From NCBI GenBank assembly GCA_947447265.1, contig CANFKC010000015.1:37115-101114 (forward strand): a DNA stretch of 64,000 nucleotides. The letters run 5' to 3'. Below the pieces are notes generated by a model. That model had not been told where the DNA came from. It made no database searches and worked only from the letters and a program-made list of their open reading frames with translations. Positions 45,918 through 53,721 of the stretch are shown piece after piece (position 1 is the stretch's first letter; each line of letters begins with the position of its first letter). This DNA is from Chitinophagaceae bacterium (lineage in GTDB: Bacteria; Bacteroidota; Bacteroidia; Chitinophagales; Chitinophagaceae). The position numbers and the translations under genes are program-made.

Positions 45918-46250
45918 TGCGCCTCTTAAATCTTAATTATTACATCAAACTGTCTCCGCGGCTTTGCGCCTTTGCGTGAAATTCTAACGCCCCCCCGCTT
46001 GCGCCTCTTAAATCTTAATTATTACAACAGACCGACTCCGCGGCTTTGTCCCGGCATTCTGTTGGGATGAAACCATTTATCATACCACACGGTATACTGC
46101 GCCTCTTAAATCTTGACTGGTACATCCGTGGGGGCTTGCGACTCTGCGGCTTTGCGCGAGACTATATCTTACACAATGGCTAAACTGCGCCTCTTAAATC
46201 TTAAATATTACATCAAACGTGCTCCGCGGCTTTGCGGCTTTGCGTGAAAC
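45918..46250. repeat. Four-copy degenerate intergenic repeat array
   Basis: Copies begin with TGCGCCTCTTAAATCTT at 45918, 46000, 46098 and 46186, giving spacings of 82, 98 and 88 bases. Each continues with a TTACA/TACAT element. A CTCCGCGGCTTTGCG segment follows in copies 1, 2 and 4; copy 3 reads CTCTGCGGCTTTGCG. The spacers differ in sequence but not enough in uniformity for CRISPR. The CTTTGCG wording links it to the repeats at 11786 and 48388. Confidence 0.75.
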
Positions 46251-46269
46251 TAGTCGCAGCAATTCAAAC

Positions 46270-47103
46270 TCAATAGTACTTTCCTTTATACCATTTCGGA
46301 GAAAATGGGATTAACGATAATGTCACCTGCAAGGCAGTTTTACTTCTTACCTCAGTAGTAATATCGCCCAGTGGATTGCCTGTAAATGTTGCCGCCTGGG
46401 CCACCTTACTGTCAGTTGAAGAGATAAGCGGCGTGTTAGCTATATAAAATGATGTCCTGATCTTCCAGGCGATACCCGTGAGTTTGCCAAGTTCAAACAT
46501 GGCAAAATAAGGCACTGCAAACTGTGTAGAACTCGTAATATACTTTGTAGAAACAAATGACGGTGCCACACCAATACCAAAGCCCAGCAAACCCTTTCTG
46601 CCGGCATTCAGCCTGTTGTATCCCCTGGCGATTCCAGCATCTCCACCAGAATGAAAGGCAAAGGAAAGCGGAGCTAAAAGATGCGTTGATGTTGCCGTTT
46701 CCGTTATAGAAGTAGTTGCAGAATAATTTATGGTACCTACACTGTAGCTATACATGTTCATGGTAGTCGCTACATCGAAACCGAAGCTGGAATTATAGCC
46801 TGCTTTCACAAAAGGAAAATAAAAGCCCTGCGTAACTGAAATGGACGCCAATGCACTGCCAACCGTTTTGTGCACGATTTTGGTGTTATCAGCATCGTAA
46901 TAATGCTGACGCACATCAATTGAGCTATGGCATAACCCGCCGCCAATATAATAGCGCTGAAAGAACCTGCTTGCCGCATCTCTTCCCGCATGCGGATAAT
47001 ACCAATAAGTGCGGTGTGTAAACAGCGGGTATCCCATTTGCGCAGATAGTTGCTGTACACTGAACAGTAGTACAATGACTAAGAGTAAATTTTTACTTCT
47101 CAT
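46270..47103 (-). CDS. Hypothetical outer-membrane protein
   Basis: A 277-residue protein with a clear signal peptide (about residues 1-21, L-L-L-V-I-V-L-L-F-S-V then L-S-A-Q). The mature part alternates polar and hydrophobic residues and has many aromatic and Gly residues (Y-Y-I-G-G-G-L-C, G-F-G-I-G-V-A-P-S-F). It ends L-S-L-I-P-F-S-P-K-W-Y-K-G-K-Y-Y. This suggests a beta-barrel in the outer membrane. No family recognised. It stands alone, with repeat-rich DNA on its 3' side. Confidence 0.7.
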   Translation of the reverse strand: MRSKNLLLVIVLLFSVQQLSAQMGYPLFTHRTYWYYPHAGRDAASRFFQRYYIGGGLCHSSIDVRQHYYDADNTKIVHKTVGSALASISVTQGFYFPFVKAGYNSSFGFDVATTMNMYSYSVGTINYSATTSITETATSTHLLAPLSFAFHSGGDAGIARGYNRLNAGRKGLLGFGIGVAPSFVSTKYITSSTQFAVPYFAMFELGKLTGIAWKIRTSFYIANTPLISSTDSKVAQAATFTGNPLGDITTEVRSKTALQVTLSLIPFSPKWYKGKYY

Positions 47104-47247
47104 ATAAGGCTATTAATATCTGTAAAAGTAGAAAAAACGAGCGAAAAACAAAAAAGATGGACCCACACGCAGCAAAGGGAGGAATAAATTGTCAGCTGTG
47201 GCGATTTCCGCATACAGTATAAACTACGACACACGAGAGAACAGGCA

Positions 47248-47961
47248 CTAATTCCTGAAAGAACTCTTCTTTTTCCCAATCTTATCCAGCCTTTTTATGT
47301 GATCTGAAATATCTATGCTATAAAAACGAGATATTATAAACTCAATTACCAAAAAAATCAATTTAATAAATTGATTCCCCTCTGGTTTCTTAAACGACTT
47401 CATTCGCACCTTTATCTCCTGTTCTTCAACTTTAGCCTTTTCAAGGACGCTATCCAAGTCGCTACTACCTTCCAACTTCAGCAGTGTCGTCAAAAATATA
47501 TACATAGGTATGGCGCCGATACCGGAATGCTTGCCTGCCATCCACTCTCATTGTAAATATCCTCTGGCACAACGCATTTTAATCTGTGGCATTGCTAAAT
47601 CTACTATCGCGCGATATATCTCGTCGCACAATTCGTGTTCATCCGTTTGTTCCGTGATGGTCCACCACTTGTCTTTTTGCTCCGGTAAATAGGTACCAAT
47701 CCGGTTCTGCCAATGCCAGTCTCTTAATCCAGGTTTAACCGTTCGTTTTTGATGGACAAGAAAGAAGGTAAGATCAGTAAGTGAAACGGCAAGATTGAAT
47801 GTGAAACTAACAACTTCAGAAGTTGAAGATCGACTCTTTTGAATATTTAAAACTCCCCAGTTCCCGGCTTCCAGAAAATAATAACTATTGCCCTTAACCT
47901 TTGCACCTAGCGCCTTAAGCCTAAGTGTAAGGTCGCGCAAGAAACTGTCGTATTTTTCCAT
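47248..47961 (-). pseudogene. DUF4304-type protein gene interrupted by an in-frame TGA
   Basis: Two adjacent minus-strand frames (47548-47961, 137 residues; 47248-47541, 97 residues) are in the same reading frame. They are separated only by a TGA (47550-47548) and two sense codons, Glu-Trp. The first half looks like DUF4304: it has L-R-D-L-T-L-R-L-K-A-L-G-A-K-V-K-G-N-S-Y-Y-F and W-G-V-L-N-I-Q-K-S-R-S-S. H-W-Q-N-R-I-G follows, then W-W-T-I-T and a C-terminal D-E-I-Y-R-A-I-V-D-L-A-M-P. The second half (E-W-M-A-G-K-H-S-G-I-G then I-F-L-T-T-L-L-K-L-E-G) reads like the natural continuation of that family. Together they make 237 codons. It is most simply a nonsense-mutated gene. Readthrough, or two coupled genes, remain possible. 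Confidence 0.6.
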
Positions 47962-47998
47962 CTTAAAAAATCATTTCTAATTTAAAATATAAATCATG

Positions 47999-48286
47999 TC
48001 AACCGTTCAAATCTGCACAGCTTTTGAAAAACACGAAAACAATAAACATAACAGCTAATAGAATACCAATATTTATAAATGAGTCCCTGAGGTTGAGTGT
48101 CTTTTCAAAAAGCCGCCTCAAAAAATAGGTCATAAAGTACAAGCCCACGAAAACCGCAGCTATAGTCATGAAAAGTATGTTGTCTATAATGAAGTGCGTA
48201 ACGGCATTATGACTATCCATTGCCCCAAGAAAGCACAGCAAACAAACTATTACCCCATAACCAATACTTAATGAATACTTGTTCAT
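47999..48286 (-). CDS. Hypothetical small membrane protein
   Basis: A 95-residue protein with three hydrophobic segments: about residues 5-22 (S-I-G-Y-G-V-I-V-C-L-L-C-F-L), 36-57 (N-I-L-F-M-T-I-A-A-V-F-V-G-L-Y-F-M) and 72-90 (I-G-I-L-L-A-V-M-F-I-V-F-V-F-F). No family recognised. It lies 37 bases upstream of the interrupted DUF4304 gene on the same strand and may be co-transcribed with it. Confidence 0.6.
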   Translation of the reverse strand: MNKYSLSIGYGVIVCLLCFLGAMDSHNAVTHFIIDNILFMTIAAVFVGLYFMTYFLRRLFEKTLNLRDSFINIGILLAVMFIVFVFFKSCADLNG

Positions 48287-48387
48287 TTACTCCTAATTAC
48301 TAATACCCGACAACCTTAAAAAACGCTTACAATAAATAAACGCTCATTTATAACCAGCTAACACCAAATGAATAAAAAAAAATTCAG

Positions 48388-48462
48388 CATACATTTCGTT
48401 GACTTAGCGCCTTCTTTGCGAACACTCCGCGCTCTTTGCGTTTAAGCCTTCATGCCGAAATT
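48388..48462. repeat. Dispersed 75-bp intergenic repeat, copy 2
   Basis: Partner of 11786-11860 (68/75 identical, ungapped). It includes GCGCCTTCTTTGCGAACACT and CTCTTTGCGT and ends GCCGAAATT. Confidence 0.75.
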
Positions 48463-48793
48463 CGCTATCTAAATGGCATAATACCACCAAATTAAACAAA
48501 ATCACTCGTATAAAACTACGCACCATTTGCACTTTACTACGCATCATTTTTATCTCTTTTGGCATGCTCATTACAAGAATCCACCTTTACATTACGAACA
48601 TACAAAAAACACCACTTCACTTGCAACAAAATTCAGCAACCATAAAAACACAAAACGTTTGCAGCCGCTCTACCATTCAGCTCTTCTATGCACTTGTATC
48701 CATATTTCAACAAACATTTTTCAATTTTTCAGGCACCAGTTAACAACCAAATAACCATGCAACCTATACCATTTGATTATCAAAATTCAGCAT

Positions 48794-48875
48794 AGTCCGA
48801 AGGACTTAAACATTAATAGCCGTGGGTGAAAACCCACGGAATACCAACATCTCAGCCACAACCCCGAATGGGGTT
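48794..48875. repeat. Compound element of three palindromes
   Basis: Three consecutive hairpins: AGTCC-GAA-GGACT at 48794-48806; CCGTGGGT-GAAA-ACCCACGG at 48820-48839 (perfect 8 bp, GNRA-type loop); and AACCCC-GAAT-GGGGTT at 48860-48875. The organisation suggests a mobile or REP-type intergenic element rather than a terminator, because none is followed by a T tract. Confidence 0.65.
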
Positions 48876-48953
48876 GAACGTCAGATATTTGCGCTGTTTT
48901 GATTTCGAATAAGTCTTAACCCAATTGCCCAGCTTTAAACCTCTGGATTGAAA

Positions 48954-48984
48954 CAAAAAAAATCCCACCTTCAATCGAAGGTGG
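48954..48984 (-). terminator. Intrinsic terminator of uxs
   Basis: On the minus strand, a perfect 8-bp stem CCACCTTC/GAAGGTGG (48977-48984 and 48965-48972) with a 4-base loop is followed closely by a T tract (A run 48955-48962 on plus). It lies 25 bases past the stop codon. Confidence 0.85.
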
Positions 48985-49008
48985 AACCCGAAATATGCTC
49001 TTTGAAAA

Positions 49009-49944
49009 TTAAATGTGCAACTTAAAATACTCCAGCGTACGCTGAAGGCCTTCATGGCGATCAACCTTAGGTTCCCAACCCAAAATTTCCCTCGCCTTTG
49101 TTATGTTTGGCTGGCGTTGTTTTGGGTCATCCTGTGGCAATGGCTCATAAACAATTTTAGAAGTAGTATTGGTCAGTTTAATCACCTCTTCTGCAAATTG
49201 CAGCAACGTGATCTCTGACGGATTACCAATGTTTACCGGGCGAGGATAGTCGGACATCAACAATCTGTAGATACCATCTACAAGATCATCAACGTAGCAG
49301 AACGAACGGGTCTGAGAACCATCACCATAAACTGTGATATCTTCTCCCCTCAACGCCTGGCTCATAAACGTAGGTAGTGCACGGCCGTCATCGAGTCGCA
49401 TTCTTGGACCATACGTATTAAATATACGTATAATGCGGGTCTCTAACTGGTGGAAGGTATGGTAAGCCATAGTCATGCTTTCCATGAAGCGCTTAGCTTC
49501 ATCGTAAACACCACGAGGACCCACCGGATTCACATTGCCCCAGTACTCTTCAGTCTGTGGGTGCACCAACGGATCACCATACACTTCAGATGTAGAAGCA
49601 ACCAATATCCTTGCGCCCTTTGACTTAGCCAAACCCAGAAGATTGTGAGTACCCAATGCACCGACCTTCAATGTCTGGATAGGCATTTTCAGATAATCAA
49701 TAGGACTTGCCGGAGAGGCAAAGTGCAATATGTAGTCCAGTTCGCCTGGCACATGTACAAACTTAGTAACGTCGTGATGATAAAACTCAAATTCCTTAAC
49801 TGGGAAAAGGTGCTCGATATTTTTAATATTGCCCGTGAGCAAATTATCCATACCAATTACGGTAAAACCCTCTTTAAGAAAACGGTCGCACAGGTGCGAA
49901 CCTAGAAACCCTGCTGCCCCGGCAATGAGAATGCGTTTACCCAT
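49009..49944 (-). CDS. uxs: UDP-glucuronic acid decarboxylase (UDP-xylose synthase)
   Basis: A 311-residue extended [16 protein letters not shown] (NAD-binding GxxGxxG at residues 9-15), S-T-S-E-V-Y-G-D-P then H-P-Q, and the catalytic Y147-D-E-A-K151. [10 protein letters not shown] then A-L-P-T-F and [13 protein letters not shown] follow. The [17 protein letters not shown] sequence is characteristic of UXS. It converts UDP-glucuronate to UDP-xylose. The preceding same-strand gene, ugd, makes its substrate, so the two form a pathway for nucleotide sugars used in surface glycans. Confidence 0.93.
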   Translation of the reverse strand: MGKRILIAGAAGFLGSHLCDRFLKEGFTVIGMDNLLTGNIKNIEHLFPVKEFEFYHHDVTKFVHVPGELDYILHFASPASPIDYLKMPIQTLKVGALGTHNLLGLAKSKGARILVASTSEVYGDPLVHPQTEEYWGNVNPVGPRGVYDEAKRFMESMTMAYHTFHQLETRIIRIFNTYGPRMRLDDGRALPTFMSQALRGEDITVYGDGSQTRSFCYVDDLVDGIYRLLMSDYPRPVNIGNPSEITLLQFAEEVIKLTNTTSKIVYEPLPQDDPKQRQPNITKAREILGWEPKVDRHEGLQRTLEYFKLHI

Positions 49945-50046
49945 GTATATCTTTATTGTAATTTGTTAGTTCTAATTTGTTTATCTACCCAATCGGGACC
50001 TCTATTTATTGCAAATCATCATGACCATCGCAAAATGATCACATTT

Positions 50047-50120
50047 CATTCACCATTCACCATTCACCATTCACCATTCACCATTCACCATTCACCATTC
50101 GCCATTCACCATTCACCATT
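50047..50120. repeat. 7-bp tandem repeat (CCATTCA) between ugd and uxs
   Basis: About 10.5 consecutive copies of CCATTCA, with one variant unit (CCATTCG at 50095-50101). It begins 2 bases after the ugd stop codon on the minus strand and lies about 100 bases upstream of the uxs start. Read in the direction of the genes the unit is TGAATGG. Copy number in such arrays often varies by replication slippage. Confidence 0.9.
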
Positions 50121-50122
50121 GC

Positions 50123-51502
50123 TTAGTCGTTTGCTCCCCTGTCGCGCAACACTTCGTGTTGTGGTGCAACAAGAGTATCATGTATCTCGGCATTGATAAC
50201 CCTGCGGCCAATGCTTTCATAGTAGAACTTAAGTCCCTGCATTTTATCCATCGGGTAAAGGTTACGGCCATCGAATATGCAAGGGTGCACCAATGTGCTG
50301 TTGATCCTTTCAAAATCAGGGTTACGGAATTCACTCCACTCGGTAACGATGATCAGCGCACTTGCATCTTCCAATGCATCGTACTGACCCGTTGCATAAT
50401 GCAGCTTATCACCAAATATAGCACGAATGTTATCCATTGCTTCAGGGTCAAATACACGTATAGTTGCGCCCGCTTCAAGCAGTTCATTGATAAGATCAAT
50501 TGACGGAGCATCCCTTATATCATCGGTCTCCGGCTTAAAGGCCAAACCCCATAATGCAAAAGTAAAGGTTGACATATCGCTACCGAAGTAGTTCTTTACT
50601 TTAGCGCCAAGTATTTTCTTTTGCTCATCATTCACCTTCATTACGGTATTTATGATCTGGTAATCGTAGTCCATTTCCGCAGCGGTAAAGGCAAGCGCCT
50701 TTACATCTTTAGGGAAACAGCTACCACCATAACCAATACCAGGGAAGAGGAACCTTTTACCGATACGGCTATCGCTACCCATACCAATGCGCACCCAATC
50801 CACATCAGCGCCAGCCCTTTCACAAAGGTTAGCCATCTCGTTCATGAACGAAATACGCATTGCCAGGTATGAATTAGCAGCATACTTTGTCATTTCAGAA
50901 GAGCGTGGATCCATAAAGTAGATCGGGTTACCCTGCCTCAGATAAGGCTGGTACAATTCGTCCATTACCTTACGGGCTTTATCTGAATTAGTACCTATTA
51001 CAATACGGTCAGGCTTCAGGAAGTCTTCTACTGCCACACCTTCACGTAAAAACTCAGGGTTAGAAACCACATCAAATAACGATGTATCGAGCTTCTGAGC
51101 CAAAACCGCATGTACCTTCTCGGCTGTACCTACTGGCACAGTACTCTTATTGACAATAGCGGTATAAGACGTGATGAGATTACTGAGGTCGGCAGCAACA
51201 TTTAATACGTATTGCAGATCAGCGGAACCATCTTTACCAGGAGGTGTTGGCAACGCTAGAAAGATAACCTTCGCACCTTTGATGCCTTCGGCAAGGTTGG
51301 TTGTAAAGTGAAGTCTGTCTTCTTTAATGTTCCTTTCCAGTAACACTTCCAGACCCGGCTCATATATAGGAGTTTTACCCTCCCTGAGCTTGTTTACTTT
51401 TCTCTCGTCAATGTCAATACACATTACGTTATTACCGGTCTCTGCAAAACAAGTTCCGGTTACCAGACCCACATAGCCCGTACCTATAATAGCTAATTGC
51501 AT
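50123..51502 (-). CDS. ugd: UDP-glucose 6-dehydrogenase
   Basis: A 459-residue enzyme. I-G-T-G-Y-V-G-L-V-T-G is the NAD-binding motif (residues 6-16). V-N-K-S-T-V-P-V-G-T, N-P-E-F-L-R-E-G, and the catalytic G-Y-G-G-S-C-F-P-K-D (Cys262) follow. The C-terminal domain has W-G-L-A-F-K-P-E-T-D-D-I-R-D-A-P-S. It oxidises UDP-glucose to UDP-glucuronate with two NAD+. A TAGTTTTG -7-like box (51532-51525 on the minus strand) lies 23 bases upstream of the start, with no obvious TTTG partner. It precedes uxs and is separated from it by a tandem repeat. Confidence 0.94.
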   Translation of the reverse strand: MQLAIIGTGYVGLVTGTCFAETGNNVMCIDIDERKVNKLREGKTPIYEPGLEVLLERNIKEDRLHFTTNLAEGIKGAKVIFLALPTPPGKDGSADLQYVLNVAADLSNLITSYTAIVNKSTVPVGTAEKVHAVLAQKLDTSLFDVVSNPEFLREGVAVEDFLKPDRIVIGTNSDKARKVMDELYQPYLRQGNPIYFMDPRSSEMTKYAANSYLAMRISFMNEMANLCERAGADVDWVRIGMGSDSRIGKRFLFPGIGYGGSCFPKDVKALAFTAAEMDYDYQIINTVMKVNDEQKKILGAKVKNYFGSDMSTFTFALWGLAFKPETDDIRDAPSIDLINELLEAGATIRVFDPEAMDNIRAIFGDKLHYATGQYDALEDASALIIVTEWSEFRNPDFERINSTLVHPCIFDGRNLYPMDKMQGLKFYYESIGRRVINAEIHDTLVAPQHEVLRDRGAND

Positions 51503-51577
51503 TTATTGCTTTTTTTTAAGGATGCAAAACTAATTGTTTTTTGGGTATTTTTACATGGTCACCCCTGAGTTATTATT

Positions 51578-52267
51578 ATGGATATTTTATTATTACACGG
51601 AGCCATTGGCGCCGCAACACAATTATTTCCCTTACAACGAGTTCTGGAACAAAATTACAGGGTTTTCATCATGAATTTCAGCGGGCATGGTGGGCAGGCC
51701 GGAAACGGCGAGAGCTTTGCTATAGCCACTTTCGCCACCGATGTACTGAACTTTCTCGGTGCTAATAAAATAGACAAAATATCTATACTCGGTTATAGCA
51801 TGGGCGGTTATGTGGCTATGTACCTAGCCAAACACCATGCCGAAAGAATTGACAAAATAATTACTTTGGCAACAAAGTATAACTGGGACGAAACGATTGC
51901 TACTAAAGAAGTGCAAATGCTCAACCCTGAAAAAATCAGCCAGAAATTGCCTGCTTTTGCCGAAACATTGCAACAACGTCATGCACCTGCAGACTGGAAG
52001 AGTGTGTTAAACGAAACAGCTGCTATGATGCTGGAAATGGGGAAAGATAATCCGTTAAAAACGGAAGACTATGCAGCCATACAACACCAAGCCCTTATTA
52101 TGCTTGGCGACCGCGATAAAATGGTAACACTCGAAGAAACTGTTGCAGTATATAAGGCCTTACCTAATGCCCAATTATGCGTGCTCCCCTATACACAGCA
52201 CCCCATAGAGCAAATAAATGTCCCGATGTTATTAGGTATAGTTGACAAATTTCTGAAAGGAGAATAA
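51578..52267 (+). CDS. Alpha/beta hydrolase
   Basis: A 229-residue alpha/beta-hydrolase fold protein. L-L-L-H-G-A-I-G (oxyanion region), N-F-S-G-H-G-G-Q, the nucleophile elbow G-Y-S-M-G-G with Ser74, and a C-terminal M-L-G-D-R-D-K-M-V (acid) and Y-T-Q-H-P-I-E-Q (His) complete the triad. No signal peptide. Substrate unknown. It is divergent from ugd, with about 75 bases between start codons. Confidence 0.88.
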   Translation: MDILLLHGAIGAATQLFPLQRVLEQNYRVFIMNFSGHGGQAGNGESFAIATFATDVLNFLGANKIDKISILGYSMGGYVAMYLAKHHAERIDKIITLATKYNWDETIATKEVQMLNPEKISQKLPAFAETLQQRHAPADWKSVLNETAAMMLEMGKDNPLKTEDYAAIQHQALIMLGDRDKMVTLEETVAVYKALPNAQLCVLPYTQHPIEQINVPMLLGIVDKFLKGE

Positions 52268-52319
52268 ATAGAACGGAATGCGCTGCGCAAGATAACCTAC
52301 GTATTGGCGTCGATTATAA

Positions 52320-52496
52320 CTACACTTTTTCTTTGTACCCAAACCAAATGTAAATAGAAGCAGATAGCAAAATAGCGCTTCCTGCAATTGCGGCCCATTC
52401 AAGCAAAGGCGCTGCTTTGCCCCAATGGCTAATACTGTATGCCATTAAAAAAATGCCGGGTATGTGAAATAAGGTAAACAACGCAATCCTCTTCAT
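52320..52496 (-). CDS. Small two-helix membrane protein (58 residues)
   Basis: A minus-strand frame with ATG at 52496 and stop TAG at 52320. It has two clear hydrophobic segments, roughly residues 4-20 (I-A-L-F-T-L-F-H-I-P-G-I-F-L-M) and 34-53 (W-A-A-I-A-G-S-A-I-L-L-S-A-S-I-Y-I-W-F). Between them is S-H-W-G-K-A-A-P-L-L-E, and the C-terminus is G-Y-K-E-K-V. The charges (KR at the start, KEK at the end) fit a membrane hairpin with both ends inside. No family recognised, but the composition is convincingly protein-like. Confidence 0.55.
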   Translation of the reverse strand: MKRIALFTLFHIPGIFLMAYSISHWGKAAPLLEWAAIAGSAILLSASIYIWFGYKEKV

Positions 52497-52606
52497 TCGG
52501 TAAAGATAGAAAAACGGCGCAAACCGGTTTATCCAATAAAATATCGGAACACGCTTTCACGCACTTTCCGTACAAATAGGGACAATTAATTGCTATTCAA
52601 CAATAC

Positions 52607-53233
52607 TTAATAACCCGTATTTTCATTCAATTCGATATACAATTCATCTCCAACATCGCCATCCCTATAACTCACGTCGCGTATTTCGCCAACTGCAGTG
52701 AACAGCTTACCAGTAGTGTCACTTTCATCAATAAAGATATCTGTATCTAACTGGACCGCCAGTTGAGATAAAAAGGCAAATACCTCCGCATCCTGCTTTA
52801 AAATTGTTGTCCAGATATCTACCGCAAGCCTGAATCCTGCGGGCCTTTCATTAAATTCAAGAACTACCGCAGATGACAAATCTTCGCCCGCCGGGAAACC
52901 CTCCCATGAAATAAAAACCCGGGCACTATCAATTCCTAACACGCTTGCAACAGACTCAACAACTACGGAGTCAGGAACGCGCTTGCGAAAGTGACTATTG
53001 ATGACTCCCCAGCGATTTGTCGTACTATCTTCAAATGCAACAGGTGCCAGGAAAGTAAGTTTAAAGTGACGCCATGTCCAAAAAGCTGCTCCTGCGAAAG
53101 CCGGAAAAAGTACTAGTGTGGTAAAATGGTTCGATTGTGGTTCATTACCCCAATTCAAAATTGTAAAGCGCAAACAGCTCCCTGCTGCCACGAGGCAGGA
53201 GAAATACAGAAACCACTGTTGCCATTTTTTCAT
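52607..53233 (-). CDS. Hypothetical membrane-anchored protein
   Basis: A 208-residue protein. Two N-terminal hydrophobic segments (about residues 8-22 and 39-55) precede a hydrophilic C-terminal domain of ~145 residues with R-W-G-V-I-N-S-H-F-R-K-R-V-P-D-S-V-V-V-E-S-V and an acidic end (D-G-D-V-G-D-E-L-Y-I-E-L-N-E-N). No recognised family. The start follows a short gap after the next upstream gene (53273), and the two may be co-transcribed. Confidence 0.6.
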   Translation of the reverse strand: MKKWQQWFLYFSCLVAAGSCLRFTILNWGNEPQSNHFTTLVLFPAFAGAAFWTWRHFKLTFLAPVAFEDSTTNRWGVINSHFRKRVPDSVVVESVASVLGIDSARVFISWEGFPAGEDLSSAVVLEFNERPAGFRLAVDIWTTILKQDAEVFAFLSQLAVQLDTDIFIDESDTTGKLFTAVGEIRDVSYRDGDVGDELYIELNENTGY

Positions 53234-53272
53234 ACTCCCTAAATCAGATCTCGAATTTTAAACGCAAAAAAA

Positions 53273-53659
53273 TCAAATATCGTCCCAGTGTGAAGCCATA
53301 TGAGGAAACGTATCGAAAGTAAGTAGCTTATCCCTTCCGGAAAATACTTCATTCAGTGTTCCTATATAAGTACCCATCTTTTGAATATGGTTACTAGCTA
53401 CCATCTCCCGCACTGCACACTCAATAGTCTCCGGTAACATGTCCCTGATAATAACCATATCTGATGCCCAAAAGTGGAAAATGCAACCATCATTGGCATT
53501 ATTCATCAAGCGGCCTACGTTAGCCAAAGTAAAAAAGGTTATTACGAAGACCCTTCCGTCTTCAAATACAATATTGATATCGAGATTATGATCCAGTATA
53601 TCAGGCACGTTTGAACCGCCGCCATCGGCATAGTATATTTTGTATTTCAACTTATTCAT
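53273..53659 (-). CDS. Hypothetical protein
   Basis: A 128-residue soluble-looking protein without signal peptide: Y-Y-A-D-G-G-G-S-N-V-P near the start, I-N-I-V-F-E-D-G-R-V-F-V-I-T-F-F-T-L, F-H-F-W-A-S-D-M-V-I-I, and an acidic end H-W-D-D-I. The size and acidic, beta-rich character resemble small immunity-type proteins, but I recognise no specific family. It lies 39 bases before the 208-residue hypothetical gene. Confidence 0.55.
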   Translation of the reverse strand: MNKLKYKIYYADGGGSNVPDILDHNLDINIVFEDGRVFVITFFTLANVGRLMNNANDGCIFHFWASDMVIIRDMLPETIECAVREMVASNHIQKMGTYIGTLNEVFSGRDKLLTFDTFPHMASHWDDI

Positions 53660-53721
53660 TTTTGAGGGGTAAGGTGCAGCGTCCCTTTAAACTGTAAAAC
53701 CAAATTATCACTTATCATTGC

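Larger units (their letters stand above)
45717..46269. other. Repeat-filled intergenic region
   Basis: No gene is apparent. The region contains a 12-base direct repeat (45792-45829), a REP-like palindrome (45827-45856) and a four-copy degenerate array (45918-46250). Little unique sequence remains, so this is an accumulation site for intergenic repeat families between two convergent genes. Confidence 0.65.
48287..49008. other. Intergenic region with several repeat elements
   Basis: About 720 bases without a convincing gene. It holds a dispersed 75-bp repeat (48388-48462), a triple-hairpin element (48794-48875) and the uxs terminator (48954-48984). The middle (48470-48780) is AC-rich on the plus strand with no recognised feature. 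A 75-codon plus-strand frame at 48527 is low-complexity (His/Thr/Leu-rich) and not called. Confidence 0.6.

Noticed and set aside
45918..46250. Possible CRISPR array
   Set aside because: Copies are long, diverged inside, unevenly spaced, and no cas genes are present.
48527..48754. 75-codon plus-strand frame
   Set aside because: His/Thr/Leu low-complexity composition in AC-rich DNA; no start signal or homology hint.
50047..50120. Possible CRISPR or coding repeat (a frame 49963-50196 runs through it)
   Set aside because: The 7-bp unit produces a meaningless periodic peptide in any frame; it is a simple tandem repeat with no spacers.
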